From Megaleporinus macrocephalus (taxonomy: Eukaryota; Chordata; Actinopteri; Characiformes; Anostomidae), in the NCBI GenBank assembly GCA_021613375.1, contig CM038704.1:376001-440000 (forward strand): a stretch of 64,000 nt of DNA. The letters run 5' to 3'. A program made the position numbers and the translations under genes. Shown piece by piece: positions 46,895 through 60,069 of this stretch. The notes below the pieces were generated by a model. That model was not told where the DNA came from and did not search any database. It saw nothing but the letters and a program-made list of their open reading frames with translations. Position 1 is the first letter of the stretch. Each line of letters starts with the position of its first letter.

Positions 46895-47358
46895 AGAAAA
46901 ACATAAGCCAGAAGAACAGACCTCAGCACACAGTCCAGCGTCACCTTTAAACTTCATTCTTCATTTTTAGGTTTCATTTTCTTTTAAATATTTTTCTTTT
47001 CAACTGAGACAGTTCCCCAGGGGGAATCCTGGGCCACCACCATCCAAGATGTACAGTCCCCAAGTATTGCTTGTTAATACCGTGAGCTGGACCCATGAAA
47101 CCCCATTCTGAGAGAAGGGCGTTAGGGACAGCAGACTTACATGAGGATATAAGAAAAATCTTTAGTGTAGTTTCTGGAATAAAGCTGTGCTTCTGGGACC
47201 AACGGGCCTAGCAGTATATACGGAGCAGGCTGTGGTGGGGCACAAGAGTAATGCATGGTAAAGAAAAACATAAGCCAGAAGAACAGACCTCAGCACATAG
47301 TCCAAACCTCACACTTTATTTTTATGTTTCATTTTCTTTCTTTTTAAATATATTTTAA
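46895..47358. repeat. Direct repeat pair, about 100 bp each
   Basis: AGAAAAACATAAGCCAGAAG and AACAGACCTCAGCACA open both copies (46895-46995 and 47262-47358), followed by similar C/T- and A/T-rich text. They are separated by about 270 bp of unique sequence. Confidence 0.8.
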
Positions 47359-47359
47359 A

Positions 47360-50300
47360 TATGTCACTTATTTCTTTTGAGTGATTTTCATGCCTTTATT
47401 TATGTAAAGCACTTTAAGTTGCCACTGTCTATGTGGCAACTTAACCTTCGTCAACCATCAACATCAAGTTTACTGACGTTGACAGAAGTCAGAGGTCCCA
47501 TTTCCCCAGTCTCTGCTTGTTCTCTCCACAACTCCTGCTTCCCTCCTCCCCTTGATCCCGCTGCGTTCTTCCGGGGTAGCAAAGCAGCAGTAGCAGAAGT
47601 TTCTGGATGTAGTCCTGGAGTAATTATTTGATGAATCTCTAGTGAGTATTCTCAGCTTGAAGTTCTGTGCTTGCCAAGAGGCAGTTACTGCTCCTGTGCA
47701 CTAAACTGGAACACACGAGAGCCAGAACCACAGGGCTGGTTTTCAGTGCTGCGTCGGCTGTTAAAGAAGCTTCAGGCAAAGTGTCGTTCCGCGCTTGTTA
47801 GAGATACAGGATGCAGTTCCTGCCGTTAGAGACTAAAACATGTCCCTCTAAACAGCATCTCAGTAAGCTTAAGGATGTTGAGTGATGCACAGTGCACTGG
47901 TTTTTGTTTTGTTTCTTTATATTACAGCAATTAAAAACATCACGTGTGCTACACCTTGCATTTCTAACCCTAGTTCAGATCTACACAGAGGGAGGGAAAC
48001 AGGGCGGGCTATACACATTAGATTTGCACGATGCACCGAACGTGCAATGCTTTTTCAATACTGCAACATCACAAACGATCCAAATCTTTAACGTTTGATG
48101 CTTTCAGTATTGTATATAACCCAGTATCTACTGTAGCTCCTGCACTGTGTGGTGGCCTTAAACGACTGAATCAGTATTCTGAATAAGTGAATCAAATTGC
48201 GCTACTAATTTGACTCGATTGAGCGACACACACCTCCCAGCTGAAGCAGCAGGGAAGCAGTAGCCCGTTCCACTTAGCATGGCCACGCCCACAATTAAAG
48301 ATGTTCTGTCACGTCCTCGACTTGTGGACAAATCAGGCTCAAGGGGTGAAGTGTGGGTATATATTGTTTACATCACTGATGAAGACGAGAAGCCAACCGA
48401 CGCCACAAACCCAAAATATAAACGGTGTTATGAATCTCTCCAGTGCAGAGCAGGCAAGTCCACAACTACGCATCTGGCCGACCAGCCCCTCTCAGCTCTG
48501 ACCTCTACACAGAGCTAAGGAGTGGACAGGGTAGTTAAAGGATACTCTGGGGAGCTTTACTAAGCTTTACTAGTGATTGCTAATCCAGCTGTTTATACAT
48601 CAGGAATAAACTAATTACTCGTCTTACTGCGTGAACTGTGTTTCCATCAGGCATGAAGCCCACTTAATCGTTAAATTGAACGTGTTCAAAGGAAATACTT
48701 TATATTGTTTTTTTCCTTTCAGGTATTGTTTTGGTATTGAGTGTCGTGATACTACACTTGGTATTAGTATCGAAGTTAAATTCTGGCATTGTGACAACCC
48801 TACTACACGTGGAGCTCAAATGCTAATTAGATGCTTTCATTTGATCTTCCTTAAACCCAGAGCTCTTGTTTTTTATGTTCGTACCACAGAAACAGTTCCC
48901 CCTACAGAGTTCCCTCTTGGTCCTGTTGAGTCCCTTCATTTTAAGGTCTGTGAGAGGATTTTGAGATTTTTTTCCAGATGGAGTGATGACTCAGGGATTC
49001 AGTGCCATCTGATATGAAGAGAACTGCAGCTTTGTCGCATAACTGGAGGATCAGACGGTATTAATGGCTACACAGGCGCGTATTTACTGGCATTTATTTT
49101 CAGCAGCACTCGCAATAAAGCGTAAAAGTACAGTTCAGGAGCAATATAAGAGCAAACTGAGCGTAGCAGAGAACCTGGTTCAGTGTCGTTTCAGTCAGGC
49201 AGCAGTATTTCTGTGTTACGTTCTGAACAGTTCAGCACAATTTGATTCAGTAGAAACTGCTTTTGTGTATTTCCTATTTCTGCAGTGCTCCTGTTAACGA
49301 GGGGGCACAGCACCTGCATTCATGCATGTAAGCCATTGTTGTGACTGCAGACATCCTGAAGCTCAGTGCTGACATCAAAGAATGAATGAGGCCTGAGGTA
49401 TCTTCAGCATCCTCTGAGCTTGCATTTCTTATGTTTTCCTTTAATTGACGCACCCGTTTCAGCTCACTACAGGCTCTGTAATTAGATAACGATGTGATTC
49501 AGTTGCAGAGTAAACACAAAAAACTGTCCTACGTAACCAACAAGGCTGGAGTTGGAAGTGTCTCTGCAAAATACAGACCTATGCATGTGATTTTATGATA
49601 TGTAACCTTGCTGCTTATGGCTAATTAGTAATTCGAGAGCTGGGCGATACAGAAAATATATAATGTTCTGAAATGTCATAAAATTGATCAGGTTTTAATG
49701 GGACCAATTTAATGTAATTAGTCAATTGTTTTGATTATTGTATTATTAAAAGCTTAGTAGTTTAAGGGAGGGTTAAAGATGGTATTGCGTTGGTATCGGT
49801 ATCCGGGATACTCCAGGCTGCAGTATCAGGGCCACCTCAAAGATAAAGATATGTTTTATTGGCTGATTATCTACCTGACCAATTTTCTGAACTGATATTC
49901 AGCATTTTTCTGATTACTGTAATCAGCATATGGACTTCCTTCAAAAGAAACATAGACAGTTGTGTTTTACATGTGACTGTAAACCATTTTTACTTTGTGC
50001 ATTTTATACAGCAATCATTTTAATGGTGAAGAGCTGACATACGATCATGGTAAGCATTAAGTCTTCAATCAATTCTGGTAGTGATGCTGATGCAGTTGTG
50101 TGTACACAGTTGGGACTGAAGCTACCTGGATTCACATTAACAGGTTACAGATGCAGCAAAATCAATAAAAAATGCAGATACACAGAAGCTTAGTCATTAG
50201 TCAGTTTATACCATTATGAGTCCCTTGTCATGGTACATCCTTACCTAGTACCTTTACTGTCTTGTATGTTGTAATAATGTATAAATTACTTATAAAAATC

Positions 50301-50755
50301 AAAAGTTAGCTAAATGAACTAATATGTGGAAGGCCAACAAATCCAGGCTGCTCTGCCGTATGTGAGGACACGTGACGTCTTTGTTGCATCTAGTGTGAAG
50401 GTCAAGTTTAGACAAAGGACAGCGGTTTGTTTTCCCATCATAAAGAGCGGCAGAGTGAAAAATTTGACACTGATGAAGCAGATGATTAAAAATAGCACCT
50501 GTTCCTCTACCGTCTGGTGACACTCTGAGAGAGACTCACTGAAGTGACAGCTCCCAGAAAAGGTGACAACTCTATTCCTCACACCTCCGCTTACCCACGT
50601 TCACACAGACAGCTGGCAAAATGCATATCGTATTAAAACTGGAGATCTAGTGACTTCAGAAACCCCCTCATACATAAACATCAGTGCCACAGTTAATTAC
50701 TGTCGTGAGCAATTGAGACCCTGATTCCCTGATTATTTCTGAAAAGTTCCCAACT
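47360..50755. other. gnai2 intron 1, nothing recognised
   Basis: No supported gene, RNA or named element. Short open frames here have no recognisable protein and no splice context. Confidence 0.45.
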
Positions 50756-50763
50756 TTTAGACC

Positions 50764-51130
50764 TTGGGTGCGTCCTACTAAGTCAGTAGGTACTGATTTG
50801 GAGCTACGTACTGGTCGAGCGGTAGACTACGAGGCAGTTTCAGTACGCTGCAATCTTCAACAAAGTATGTCCGCCATCTTATCAACGTCCTTCGACTTTA
50901 GATGTCAGACCACCACCGTAAATGTCCCACTATTCAACAAAAACCTATTTACTGACGTCATTTTAGGTACTTTGTGACACTGAGCTACATTTTTGTCTGA
51001 ACTTAATATTTTCTACCTCAGAAGTAGCTCTGACTTCTGTAGCAGCAGTTCAGCTGCAGTAGCTACACACACTAGCCTTCTGATTTCACTACTGAGTAGT
51101 TGGTGAGTAGGTGATTTAGGACACATCTCT
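50764..51130. mobile_element. Possible TIR element
   Basis: The left end GGGTGCGTCCTACTAAGTCA GTAGGTA and the right end, on the opposite strand GATGTGTCCTAAATCACCTA CTCACC, look like diverged terminal inverted repeats around 365 bp of noncoding sequence. Confidence 0.4.
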
Positions 51131-52459
51131 TGTTTACACCTATTGTTAAAATGTGTTAGATCCAGATTGTCAGCTTTAGTTTTATTAATAATTATATCTT
51201 TATCCACCTGTTGATGTATTAAAGTTGTGAAACATATAACTGCATTAGTATCAACAAATGTAAAAAAATACTGATATCTGAAATTGATTCACGCCATATC
51301 CACAATCATATTCATATGACATTTCATATCTCTTCACTATTAAAATAAACAGAATTCACTAAATATAACTGGCTTTACAGTTGTATGTAAATATTTGGAC
51401 ACAACTGGCTATGATGTGAAATAATTAATATATGTTACATTTACTTACGCTGATAAATGTGATTCTTCTTACCGAAGATATACAGTAAATACTAAATATA
51501 TACAGTAAATAAACAATAAAGATACTTTACATTCACTTACACTGTTAAACACAATTCTAATTACTGATTATATACAGTAAATACTACATATATACAGTAA
51601 AAAACCAATAATAGATTTTCTTAAGCATCTAATATATATAATCCAGCAAGTAAATACCATTTAGTCTGACTGAGTATGTTTTATTTGTGAACACAGAAAA
51701 GATTAAAATTAAAATAACTTGTTTTAAAAATTTAAAAAGAGGGGGGTATTATGGTTTTCAGTGTTATTGATATTGATTAATATTATCATTAATGTGTTCT
51801 CTAAGATATTTAAAGCTAAAATTCGAGGTAAAACCATTTAGCTCAGTGCAACACGAGACGCGATTACCCGACGGTGGCTGTTCACAGCAGATCCTGATAA
51901 CTACGTTTTAATAATAGGTGTGAAGAGCTTGAGGAGGGCCGAACGTCTAAAGTCTTATTTAATCATGAACTTGGCACTTAGTAGCTGCTAATTAGCGATC
52001 ATGAGCGGCTGACTGCACAGGAGGCTCCTTCCTCTGTTGCGGATTTGTGGTAGGGCCTCTGAGCCGTATGTCATTTTGAGGGAGGCCAGTGTGAGTGTGA
52101 CTGACACATGTTGGGCGTAGGTCACGTCTGCATGTGTGTATGTGTGTCTCATGTCGTCTGAGTCGAGTCTGGCGAAAAGGGAAGCACGTTCGTGCAACGT
52201 GCCGTTCCAGTTTAATGGTGCTTTATTAGCTCTGGCCTTCGACGTTCCTCTCGATTAGCGTAATCGAGTCGTTCACGTAATTGTCTGGAATCTTGTTTGC
52301 ACGTCGGTTTTTGTAGTGCTCAGTTTTGATAACACTCTCTTGTGTTTAATAGCTTACAGAATGTGAAGTGCAGCTTGATTGCCCGTGTGTGACCGTCCTC
52401 TCTGGGTGTGTCTGCAGTGATGTTTTAAAATGTGTCTTCCTGGGTCGCGTACACTGGTC

Positions 52460-52460
52460 T

Positions 52461-52493
<33 letters not shown>

Positions 52494-52988
52494 GGTTGAG
52501 AGAGGAGAGATATATAGAAGGAGAAGGAGGGAGAAGGAGATTGAAAGGGATTGGAGAATGAGAAAAAGGAGAAAGTAGGAGTGGGAGAGAGGGGGGGATA
52601 GAGAGAGAGAGAGATAGAAGGAGAAATAAAGAGAGAGAGAGGGGAAGAAATGGAGAATGAGAAAAAAGAGAAAGTAGGAGTGGGAGAGAGAAATAAAGAG
52701 ACATAAAGAGAAATAGAGAGAGACAAAATGAGAAATACAGAGGGAGAAATAGAGAGACAAAGAAATAGAGAGAGACAGAAGGAGAAATAGAGAGACAGAG
52801 GGAGAAATATATAGAGAGAGACAGAAAGAGAAATAGAGAGAGAGAGAGAAGGAGAAATAGAGAGAGACAGTCAGAGAAAGAGAGAGAGAGAATGAGAAAT
52901 AGAGAGAGAGAGAGAGAGAATGAGAAATAGAGAGAGAGAGAGAGAGAGAGAATGAGAAATAGAGAGAGAGAGAGAGAGAGAATGAGAA

Positions 52989-53026
<38 letters not shown>

Positions 53027-53028
53027 AA

Positions 53029-53096
<68 letters not shown>

Positions 53097-53312
53097 AAAT
53101 AGAGAGAGAGAGAAGGAGAAATAGAGAGAGACAGTCAGAGAGAGAGAGAAGGAGAAATAGAGAGAGACAGTCAGAGAGAGAGAGAGAATGAGAAATAGAG
53201 AGTGAGAGAGAGAGAGAGAGAATGAGAAATAGAGAGAGAGAGAGAGAGAGAGAATGAGAAATAGAGAGAGAGAGAGAGAGAGAGAGAAGGAGAAACAGAG
53301 AGAAAGAGACAG
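52460..53312. repeat. GA-rich simple repeat block
   Basis: About 850 bp of (GA)n with regularly interspersed AATGAGAAATAGAGAG and AAGGAGAAATAGAGAG motifs, plus a run of about 11 G at 52484-52494. Apparent reading frames on the minus strand are low complexity. Confidence 0.96.
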
Positions 53313-53319
53313 ACTTCCA

Positions 53320-54835
53320 GTGTTTCTGGATGTAGCTGGAGTTTTACCTGTTTCTTCCAGAATGCACTGTTCTTTACACCAAGCTGCTAGTGTTGTAATG
53401 TCAGGAATCCTGCAGTAGTTTGATATCAGTTTTTACAGAGGGGCTGATTTGTATAATATCTGCTGATATGGCAAAAATACAATATCACAATACTCTTCAT
53501 GATACATCACAGTGTTATAGTTGAGTTGGAACAGAGATTAAAGGAGCAGTAAAACAATACATCACAGACTGTGAGCAGAGTGACTTCTATTCAGTATTTG
53601 TTCATATTGTGTTGCACTAAATCCAGTTAATGGATATATGGTAATGGAAATATGATCACTTCATAGTAAACCAGTTGGCCTGTGTCTGATATTGTATATG
53701 GTCATATGGCCCAAGACTAAGACCGAATCTACGTGGAGCAGTGATCAGATTACAAATCACTCTTTATGTCGTTTCCACAAATCTGTTCAACTCTGAGGAA
53801 GTGCATTAGACCTGCTGTAGGTCTTCAAAGACTCCAGATTATGTGGCAGGAGAATGTTGGGAGGAACAGAAACTTGAATCGGAAGTGAATATGTCTGCGT
53901 CGACATTTAGACTTCTTGTTATGTGGAAAAAAAACAAAACAAAGTGAGAGGAAGAAAGCGACGGAGAGGACAAAGAGAGAGCTATTCTGCTCTGCTGAAA
54001 TACAAGCCCCTTTATTGATTTTCTCCTGTATAATTAATTCATAGCAGTGCCCTGAATAAAGCAGCAGGCCAAATGAGTCCTTGCATACTATCACCACCAT
54101 CATACATGGCCTAGAGATCGACTTGGAGACGTTGTGCTTGTGCCGAGCTGCAGAAGGAGCGATGGCTGGTTTAGTCGTCGTCAGGTTTATGTTTACCGCG
54201 CTGTTACGGGGCTTCTTTCGTGATGAACCGGACTTGACAGATCTGTAATCCAGTAATGGATTTTACGGAAAGCGCAGATTGAATGCACCCAAAATTGATC
54301 AGCTCTCAGTAGCGTCACTGAATCGGCAGCTCTGGGGGTCTTGTTTCAGTGCAGCTGTCATGAGCTTGTTTACTCATTCATAAACATCCCAGAGGTGCTG
54401 AGATGATTCAAAGCAGCTCCGTTCACTCCGTGTACTGCTCTAATTGAAAATAATCCGTAAACATTGATTCAAAATCAGGAGTCATCTCCATCACATGTTC
54501 TGCGATGATGTCAGCTCACCGGCTCCGAGTCCCTCTAGTGGCGGAATAAATGCGGCCCTGTAGTAGTTTCTTTTGAAGTGTCCACTCAGAACTGTTAATG
54601 TGCCTCCAGCAGTGATCAGCCCACATGATGGGTGGCTGTATTTAGAGAGCCTCGGATCAAAGACCCCAACAGCAGTGCAGATGCCCACTCTGTCAGTAGA
54701 GTATCCTGGCAGTCAGTATGAATGTCTGGTGTCCTAGCTTTTTAGAATGGTAGATAGAAACTATTGATCCTGAAACAATTCTCAAAAGGCCAAGTTTAAG
54801 AGTTCATACAGTCCACAGGTCCCACAGTAGAAGAA
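53320..54835. other. gnai2 intron 1, nothing recognised
   Basis: Unique AT-rich sequence without a supported gene or repeat. Confidence 0.45.
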
Positions 54836-54839
54836 TCAG

Positions 54840-56075
54840 TTAATGCCGAATTCACACTACACAGTTTTAGACTGATGTTCAGTCGCCGACTGTTTTTTGT
54901 AGATCGCTGATAAAAACCTCAGCTTGAAGGCAAATCGGCGATCATTCGGCGCTCACTCTGTCGTGTAGTGTGAACTGCTGAAAGACACTCGCCAAGTGGT
55001 CGCCGACTAATTGCAGGCGCCCGGCAAACGCCTAGCACGTTTAATATCTAGACCAGTCGCCGACTGTGAGTCACCATTGACGCAATCTCTCTGTGGCTGC
55101 AGGCGACACAACAGTTGAGAAGGAGTATACCAACAATAAACAATTTATCCATCTTCTCCTCCATATTCGCTCCTTTCTCTTTTTTTCTTTGCTGCAGATC
55201 AATGGAAATAGTGTATGTTCTATGTGGTGTCGCTAGTTCTCACCAGAGTTTAGTTCTCACCAGAGTTTAGTTCTCACCAGAGTTTAGTTCTCACCAGAGT
55301 TTAGTTCTTGTGTTTTTGGACAGCAGCCAGATGAGTGGGCAGTTCCTCAGGTTGAAAGTTGTGTAATTGGTGACCCCGTGTCGTCGATCAGTCATGTTGT
55401 TTGAAAGCCACGACAACTGAAAGACTCACCATTACAGCTCAACCAGCCACGTAGTGTGAACAACACAAAGACCTGACCACTCAGAGACTCGTGTAGTGTA
55501 ACCAGGTATAAAGACCTGACCACTCAGACAGTCGTGTAGTGTAACCAGGTATAAAAACCTGACCACTCAGAGAGTCGTGTAGTGTAACCAGGTATAAAAA
55601 CCTGACCACTCAGACAGTCGTGTAGTGTAACCAGGTATAAAAACCTGACCACTCAGACAGTCGTGTAGTGTAACCAGGTATAAAAACCTGACCACTCAGA
55701 CAGTCGTGTAGTGTGAAGCAGGTATAAAGACCTGACCACTCAGACAGTCATGTAGTGTGAAGCAGGTATAAAGACCTGACCACTCAGACAGTCATGTAGT
55801 GTGAAGCAGGTATAAAGACCTGACCACTCAGACAGTCGTGTAGTGTGAAGCAGGTATAAAGACCTGACCACTCAGACAGTCGTGTAGTGTAACCAGGTAT
55901 AAAAACCTGTCCACTCAGACAGTCGTGTAGTGTGAAGCAGGTATGAAGACCTGACCACTCAGACAGTCGTGTAGTGTAACCAGGTATGAAGACCTGACCA
56001 CTCAGACAGTCGTGTAGTGTAACCAGGTATAAAGACCTGACCACTCAGACAGTAGAGTAGAGTGAACCAGACACA
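54840..56075. mobile_element. TIR element with terminal-motif array
   Basis: The left end carries ATTCACACTACACAGTTTTA; the inverse motif GTGTAGTGTGAA occurs at 54963-54974, as GTAGTGTGAAC near 55452, and in many units of the 43-bp array that forms the right end. A short 17-bp repeat TTCTCACCAGAGTTTAG (four copies) is at 55237-55306. I interpret it as a nonautonomous element whose right terminal repeat has been amplified. Confidence 0.5.
55462..56056. repeat. 43-bp minisatellite, about 14 copies
   Basis: Unit: CCTGACCACTCAGACAGTCG followed by TGTAGTGTAACCAGGTATAA and AAA. Variants carry GTGTGAAGCAGG in place of GTGTAACCAGG. Confidence 0.95.
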
Positions 56076-56270
56076 AGGTTTGATTTTATTGTTGTTGTGA
56101 TACGCTATGACACTAGAGTTGGCTGCATGTTTCATCACAAGGAGGCGTAATTAGTCCTGTTTAAATGTATTTAGTGGATCATGTAAATTACTGTGATGAT
56201 CTTTGTGTGTCATCACTGTGTTTCCAAGTATCTTGATGTTTGCTTCATCATCCACTATAAGATGTAGACT

Positions 56271-56712
56271 ATGGCGACAGCTATTGGTGAACATCAAAGA
56301 ACATGTAGGATATGTGGAACTAGGCAAAAATATACAAAAAATGTGTTCTGTGTGGGTTCTTTTGTAAACAATACAAGCTTCTTAGTTGCTGGAATGAAGA
56401 TCCCTGTTGCTAATTCACTTAAACAGCTTTCATCTTTGTGTTGATTTGTTTTGTGAATATGTTGCTGGTTTTACGGTAGACAGAAACAACATAGTTCTTT
56501 CAAATCCACAGCACGTCAAAAAGGTCATGAAGTATATGGAACAAATTGGAAAAATCTCCCACTCTGGAACCTTTGTGAGTGGTTACTTCTGCATGGTTGA
56601 CTCCAAAAGTCCATTTCCTAAAGAAGAAGCTGAGAGACTGTGCAGCTTAATCAGTTCCCCGTATGTTGAAATGGTTAATAGGGTGCAGCTAATGAACTGT
56701 TACCATTGGTGA
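56271..56712 (+). pseudogene. Unrecognised degenerate coding fragment
   Basis: From ATG 56271 a frame of about 54 codons begins MATAIGEHQRTCRICGTRQK, with a C-x2-C pair, and stops at TGA near 56443. An overlapping + frame, open from before 56407 to a stop at 56710-56712, carries DRNNIVLSNPQHVKKVMKYM and SHSGTFVSGYFCMVDSKSPF with ordinary, non-repetitive composition. The two frames may be one coding sequence broken by a frameshift, possibly a retrocopy or transposon-derived protein. I do not recognise the family, and it sits inside gnai2 intron 1. Confidence 0.35.
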
Positions 56713-56719
56713 TATAAGC

Positions 56720-59030
56720 TGGGTGCACAAACTTTGCACCCCATTCAGTGCTATGGGGGTTAAAAATAATTATTTTACAATAATTGTGTGAAAACTATAC
56801 GTCTGATCCAAAAGGTGCACACAAGAGTTCCTGATCCAGCTGAACAGCCTTTGAATAAGTCTTCATATTTCTATAAAGTGTCTGTTGTAGTTTTAGATTT
56901 ATCGCTGCAGTAATGCACGAGAACATATCGCTATTATCAACGACAGCTCGGCGAATATAGACGTTTCGGATGAGCAGCGATTCATAAACAGGCTGGTTTG
57001 TGTGTCGTGAGGCCACACACATCTCAATTATATAACCTCCCCACCGCGTCCCGGCACAGAGCCGGGTAATTTGTGTCCGAGTCGCCATGGAGACGTGTAT
57101 CCATCTCCAGAGAGCGTGATGTATCTCTGCTTGAGCTGAGTTCAGCCAAGGCCGGCCATCGATGCATCATCACGAGCCCGCCCATCACAAATAAGTGAAC
57201 ACGTTGTACTACGTCCTTCCTGCCCGGCAGGGACGAGAGAGATTATAGAAACTGTATAGTGGGACCTTAAAGACAGAGAGGTCAGTGGAGTCATTTCTTG
57301 TGGTGACCTCAGTTAGTAACTATGATAAATTTGTACGAGCGTCTTCTGTTGGCAGTGAATATTTGTAGTCCTCAGTGGTGGTACAGTGTCAAATCTCGTT
57401 TTAGTACATATGCGTTTATTAGTAGCATAAAAAGCTTCCAAATGTTCATCAGCATTTCAGTACTTCAGTCTCTCAACTACACAGCGTACATATTAGTTTC
57501 CTAGAAGCTGTAGGCATGGCACAATGACCTTTTAGGTAATGGTTAATTGTGATTAACAATTTAATCATGTTTTTGTTCATTGTCTGCAGAGAACATGTGG
57601 CAAAATGGGTTTAGCTGTCATGTTTCCTAGCTTAATAATACTTGTTTGCTGCCAACTGATGACAGTTCAAGCCAAATAACACACATGAAAGCTTTTTGGA
57701 TGGTTGTTGTTTGGTCTTTGAAGAGAACAGCAGTTTGCGGTCTTTCTCAGCCTGTTTTAATTCTATGGACCAATTAAAAGTAAGATAACATCATCATCTT
57801 GAAATGGTGAAATGGCCTACCATAGAAATGCCCTCCAAATGCTACTATAGATTTAATCTCCTTAATCAAAAATTCTACCAGCATTAAAACTACTTGGATG
57901 AAATTAACTTACTATGCGCCAACGTATACATTTTTTTCCTGTTCAGCTGTCACATGAGAGCACCTGAAAGTTATAATTACACGCGCTGCAATTATAAATT
58001 CAAACTATTCAAAGCTGGTGGAGAGGACGCCAAACTATTCAAAGCTGGTGGAGAGGACGCCAAAATAATTTTTTATAATAATTAGGTTTTATAATTTGCC
58101 TGAATGTGCTCATCAGAAAATGTTTTCAGGATTAAAAATATAATTAGGATGCTTTTTTTTGGACTAAATCGGATTATCAGGTGAGAGGTAGTGATTATTT
58201 AGCTGTACTGACTCAAACTTAGCTAGCATAAATGGCTAACTGAACTGTGAGCTGTCCAGACAACCAGGGTTCTCTAATTCTGTATTGCTTATGGTTGTTC
58301 ATATTTTCAGCTGTAGGGAGACGATGATGGCCGTTCACAGCTTTTTATTCTGAACCATTTCATGCCCTTGCATTGTTTTTTGGATTAAATTATGGAGAGT
58401 AGTAATATTAAGAACAGCAGTGCAATACCCACATCTACCGTTCTCATAACTGGGTTCCCAGTGGTTGTATGATGCACTTATGGAAAACCCTGTTGGATGG
58501 AAAAACCCAAAAAGAATACAGAAGCGTGGATTTGAGGCTGATGTTCTGCCCTCCAGAACATTACGTAACCTGACAAGTAACATTTAAATGCTAGGTTTAG
58601 GCATTTCCTTTCACACACTGTCCCCTCAGAAGTGCCTATTCTTCACGTCAGCTACCTATAAAACCTGCAGAGAGAATGTCAGATGAGAGCTGTCAGGATG
58701 CTTCGCTGCCTCGTCGTGTTGTTGTACCTGTGTTGGGTTCTAAATTTCGTTTCTCAGGTCTGAGATAAAAGCTCTGCCCACTCCGCACCCAGAAGGCTTG
58801 GATATCTGTCTTGGTTTGTGCGGCGTGGAAATGATTCTGGGAGATTTTTCTTTACATATTAGAATTCATAACTAAAGCTGTACTCATTTCAGTACTCATT
58901 GCAGCAAACCTGTTGTTTCCCCTTTCTCAACAGGGATGATGTAAGGTGGTTTATATATAGCTGAACAAAAGCAGCTGGACCCTGTGTTTATGGAGGCAGC
59001 TGTTCAGCACATGTGGCTAGTAGCTAACTC
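56720..59030. other. gnai2 intron 1, nothing recognised
   Basis: No supported gene or element, apart from a perfect 30-bp tandem duplication at 58001-58060 (CAAACTATTCAAAGCTGGTG GAGAGGACGC). Confidence 0.45.
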
Positions 59031-59336
59031 ATAGAGAGAGAGAGAAAAGAGAGAGAGAGAGCAGGAGGGATAGACAATCCAGCAAACCGCCTTGCTCGGC
59101 AGTAGCGGTAACTGGACAAGTTCCCAGCCGTGCAAGGCCGACTGCACAACCTTCCACAGCCAGTCCAACGTGGCATGTTTGGCTGCTCCTGGTTCTCCGT
59201 TGGTTCCTTGCGCTGATTCTTTTTAAAGCAGCATCTTGACTTTTTATTTGATTTGCAAGATCCTGAGAAATCAGTTACTGCTGTGGTTAATGGCTCCACC
59301 TTAATGTGCTTCCTGAAAAAAATGAATGTATACAGT

Positions 59337-59433
59337 CAGAGAGAGAGAGGCAGAGAGAGAAAGAGAGACAGAGAGAGAGAGAGGTAGAGAGAGAGAGGAA
59401 GATAGTAAGAGGCAGAGAGTGGGAGAGAAAGAG

Positions 59434-59470
<37 letters not shown>

Positions 59471-60062
59471 GAGAGAGAGATAGAGGCAGAGAGTGGGAGA
59501 GAGAGAGGTAGAGAGAGAGAGGAAGATAGTAAGAGGCAGAGAGTGGGAGAGAAAGAGAGGCAGAGAGAGAGACAGAGGCAGAGAGATAGTGGGAGAGAGA
59601 GAGGCAGAGAGATGGAGAGAGACAGGTATAGAGAGGGAGAGAGAAAGAGAAAAGGAGAGAAAGAGAGATAGAGATAGAGGGAGAGGGAGAGAGAGATGGA
59701 GATAGAGATAGAGATTGAGGCAGAGAGAGACAGAGGCAGAGAGCGATGGAGATAGAGAGAGGTAAAGACAGAGGCAGAGAGAGATGGAGATAGAGAGAGA
59801 GGTAGAGAAAGAGGCAGAGAGAGATGTAGATAGAGAGAGAGGCAGGGGCAGATAGAGATGGAGATAGAGAGAGAGGCAGAGAAAGAGGCAGAGAGAGATG
59901 TAGATAGAGAGAGAGGCAGGGGCAGAGAGAGATGGAGATAGAGAGAGAGGTAGAGAAAGAGGCAAAGAGAGAGGCAGGGGCAGAGGGGGAGAGAAAGAGA
60001 GACCAACAGAGATGTAGAGAGAGTGAGAAACAGAGGCAGACAGAGATAGAGAGAGAGATGTA
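59337..60062. repeat. GA-rich simple repeat block with higher-order units
   Basis: GAGAGGCAGAGAGAGA and GATGGAGATAGAGAGAGAGG motifs alternate; blocks are duplicated (compare 59383-59440 with 59505-59562, and 59820-59880 with 59895-59950). Long reading frames on both strands are low-complexity artefacts. Confidence 0.95.
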
Positions 60063-60069
60063 TCACTAC

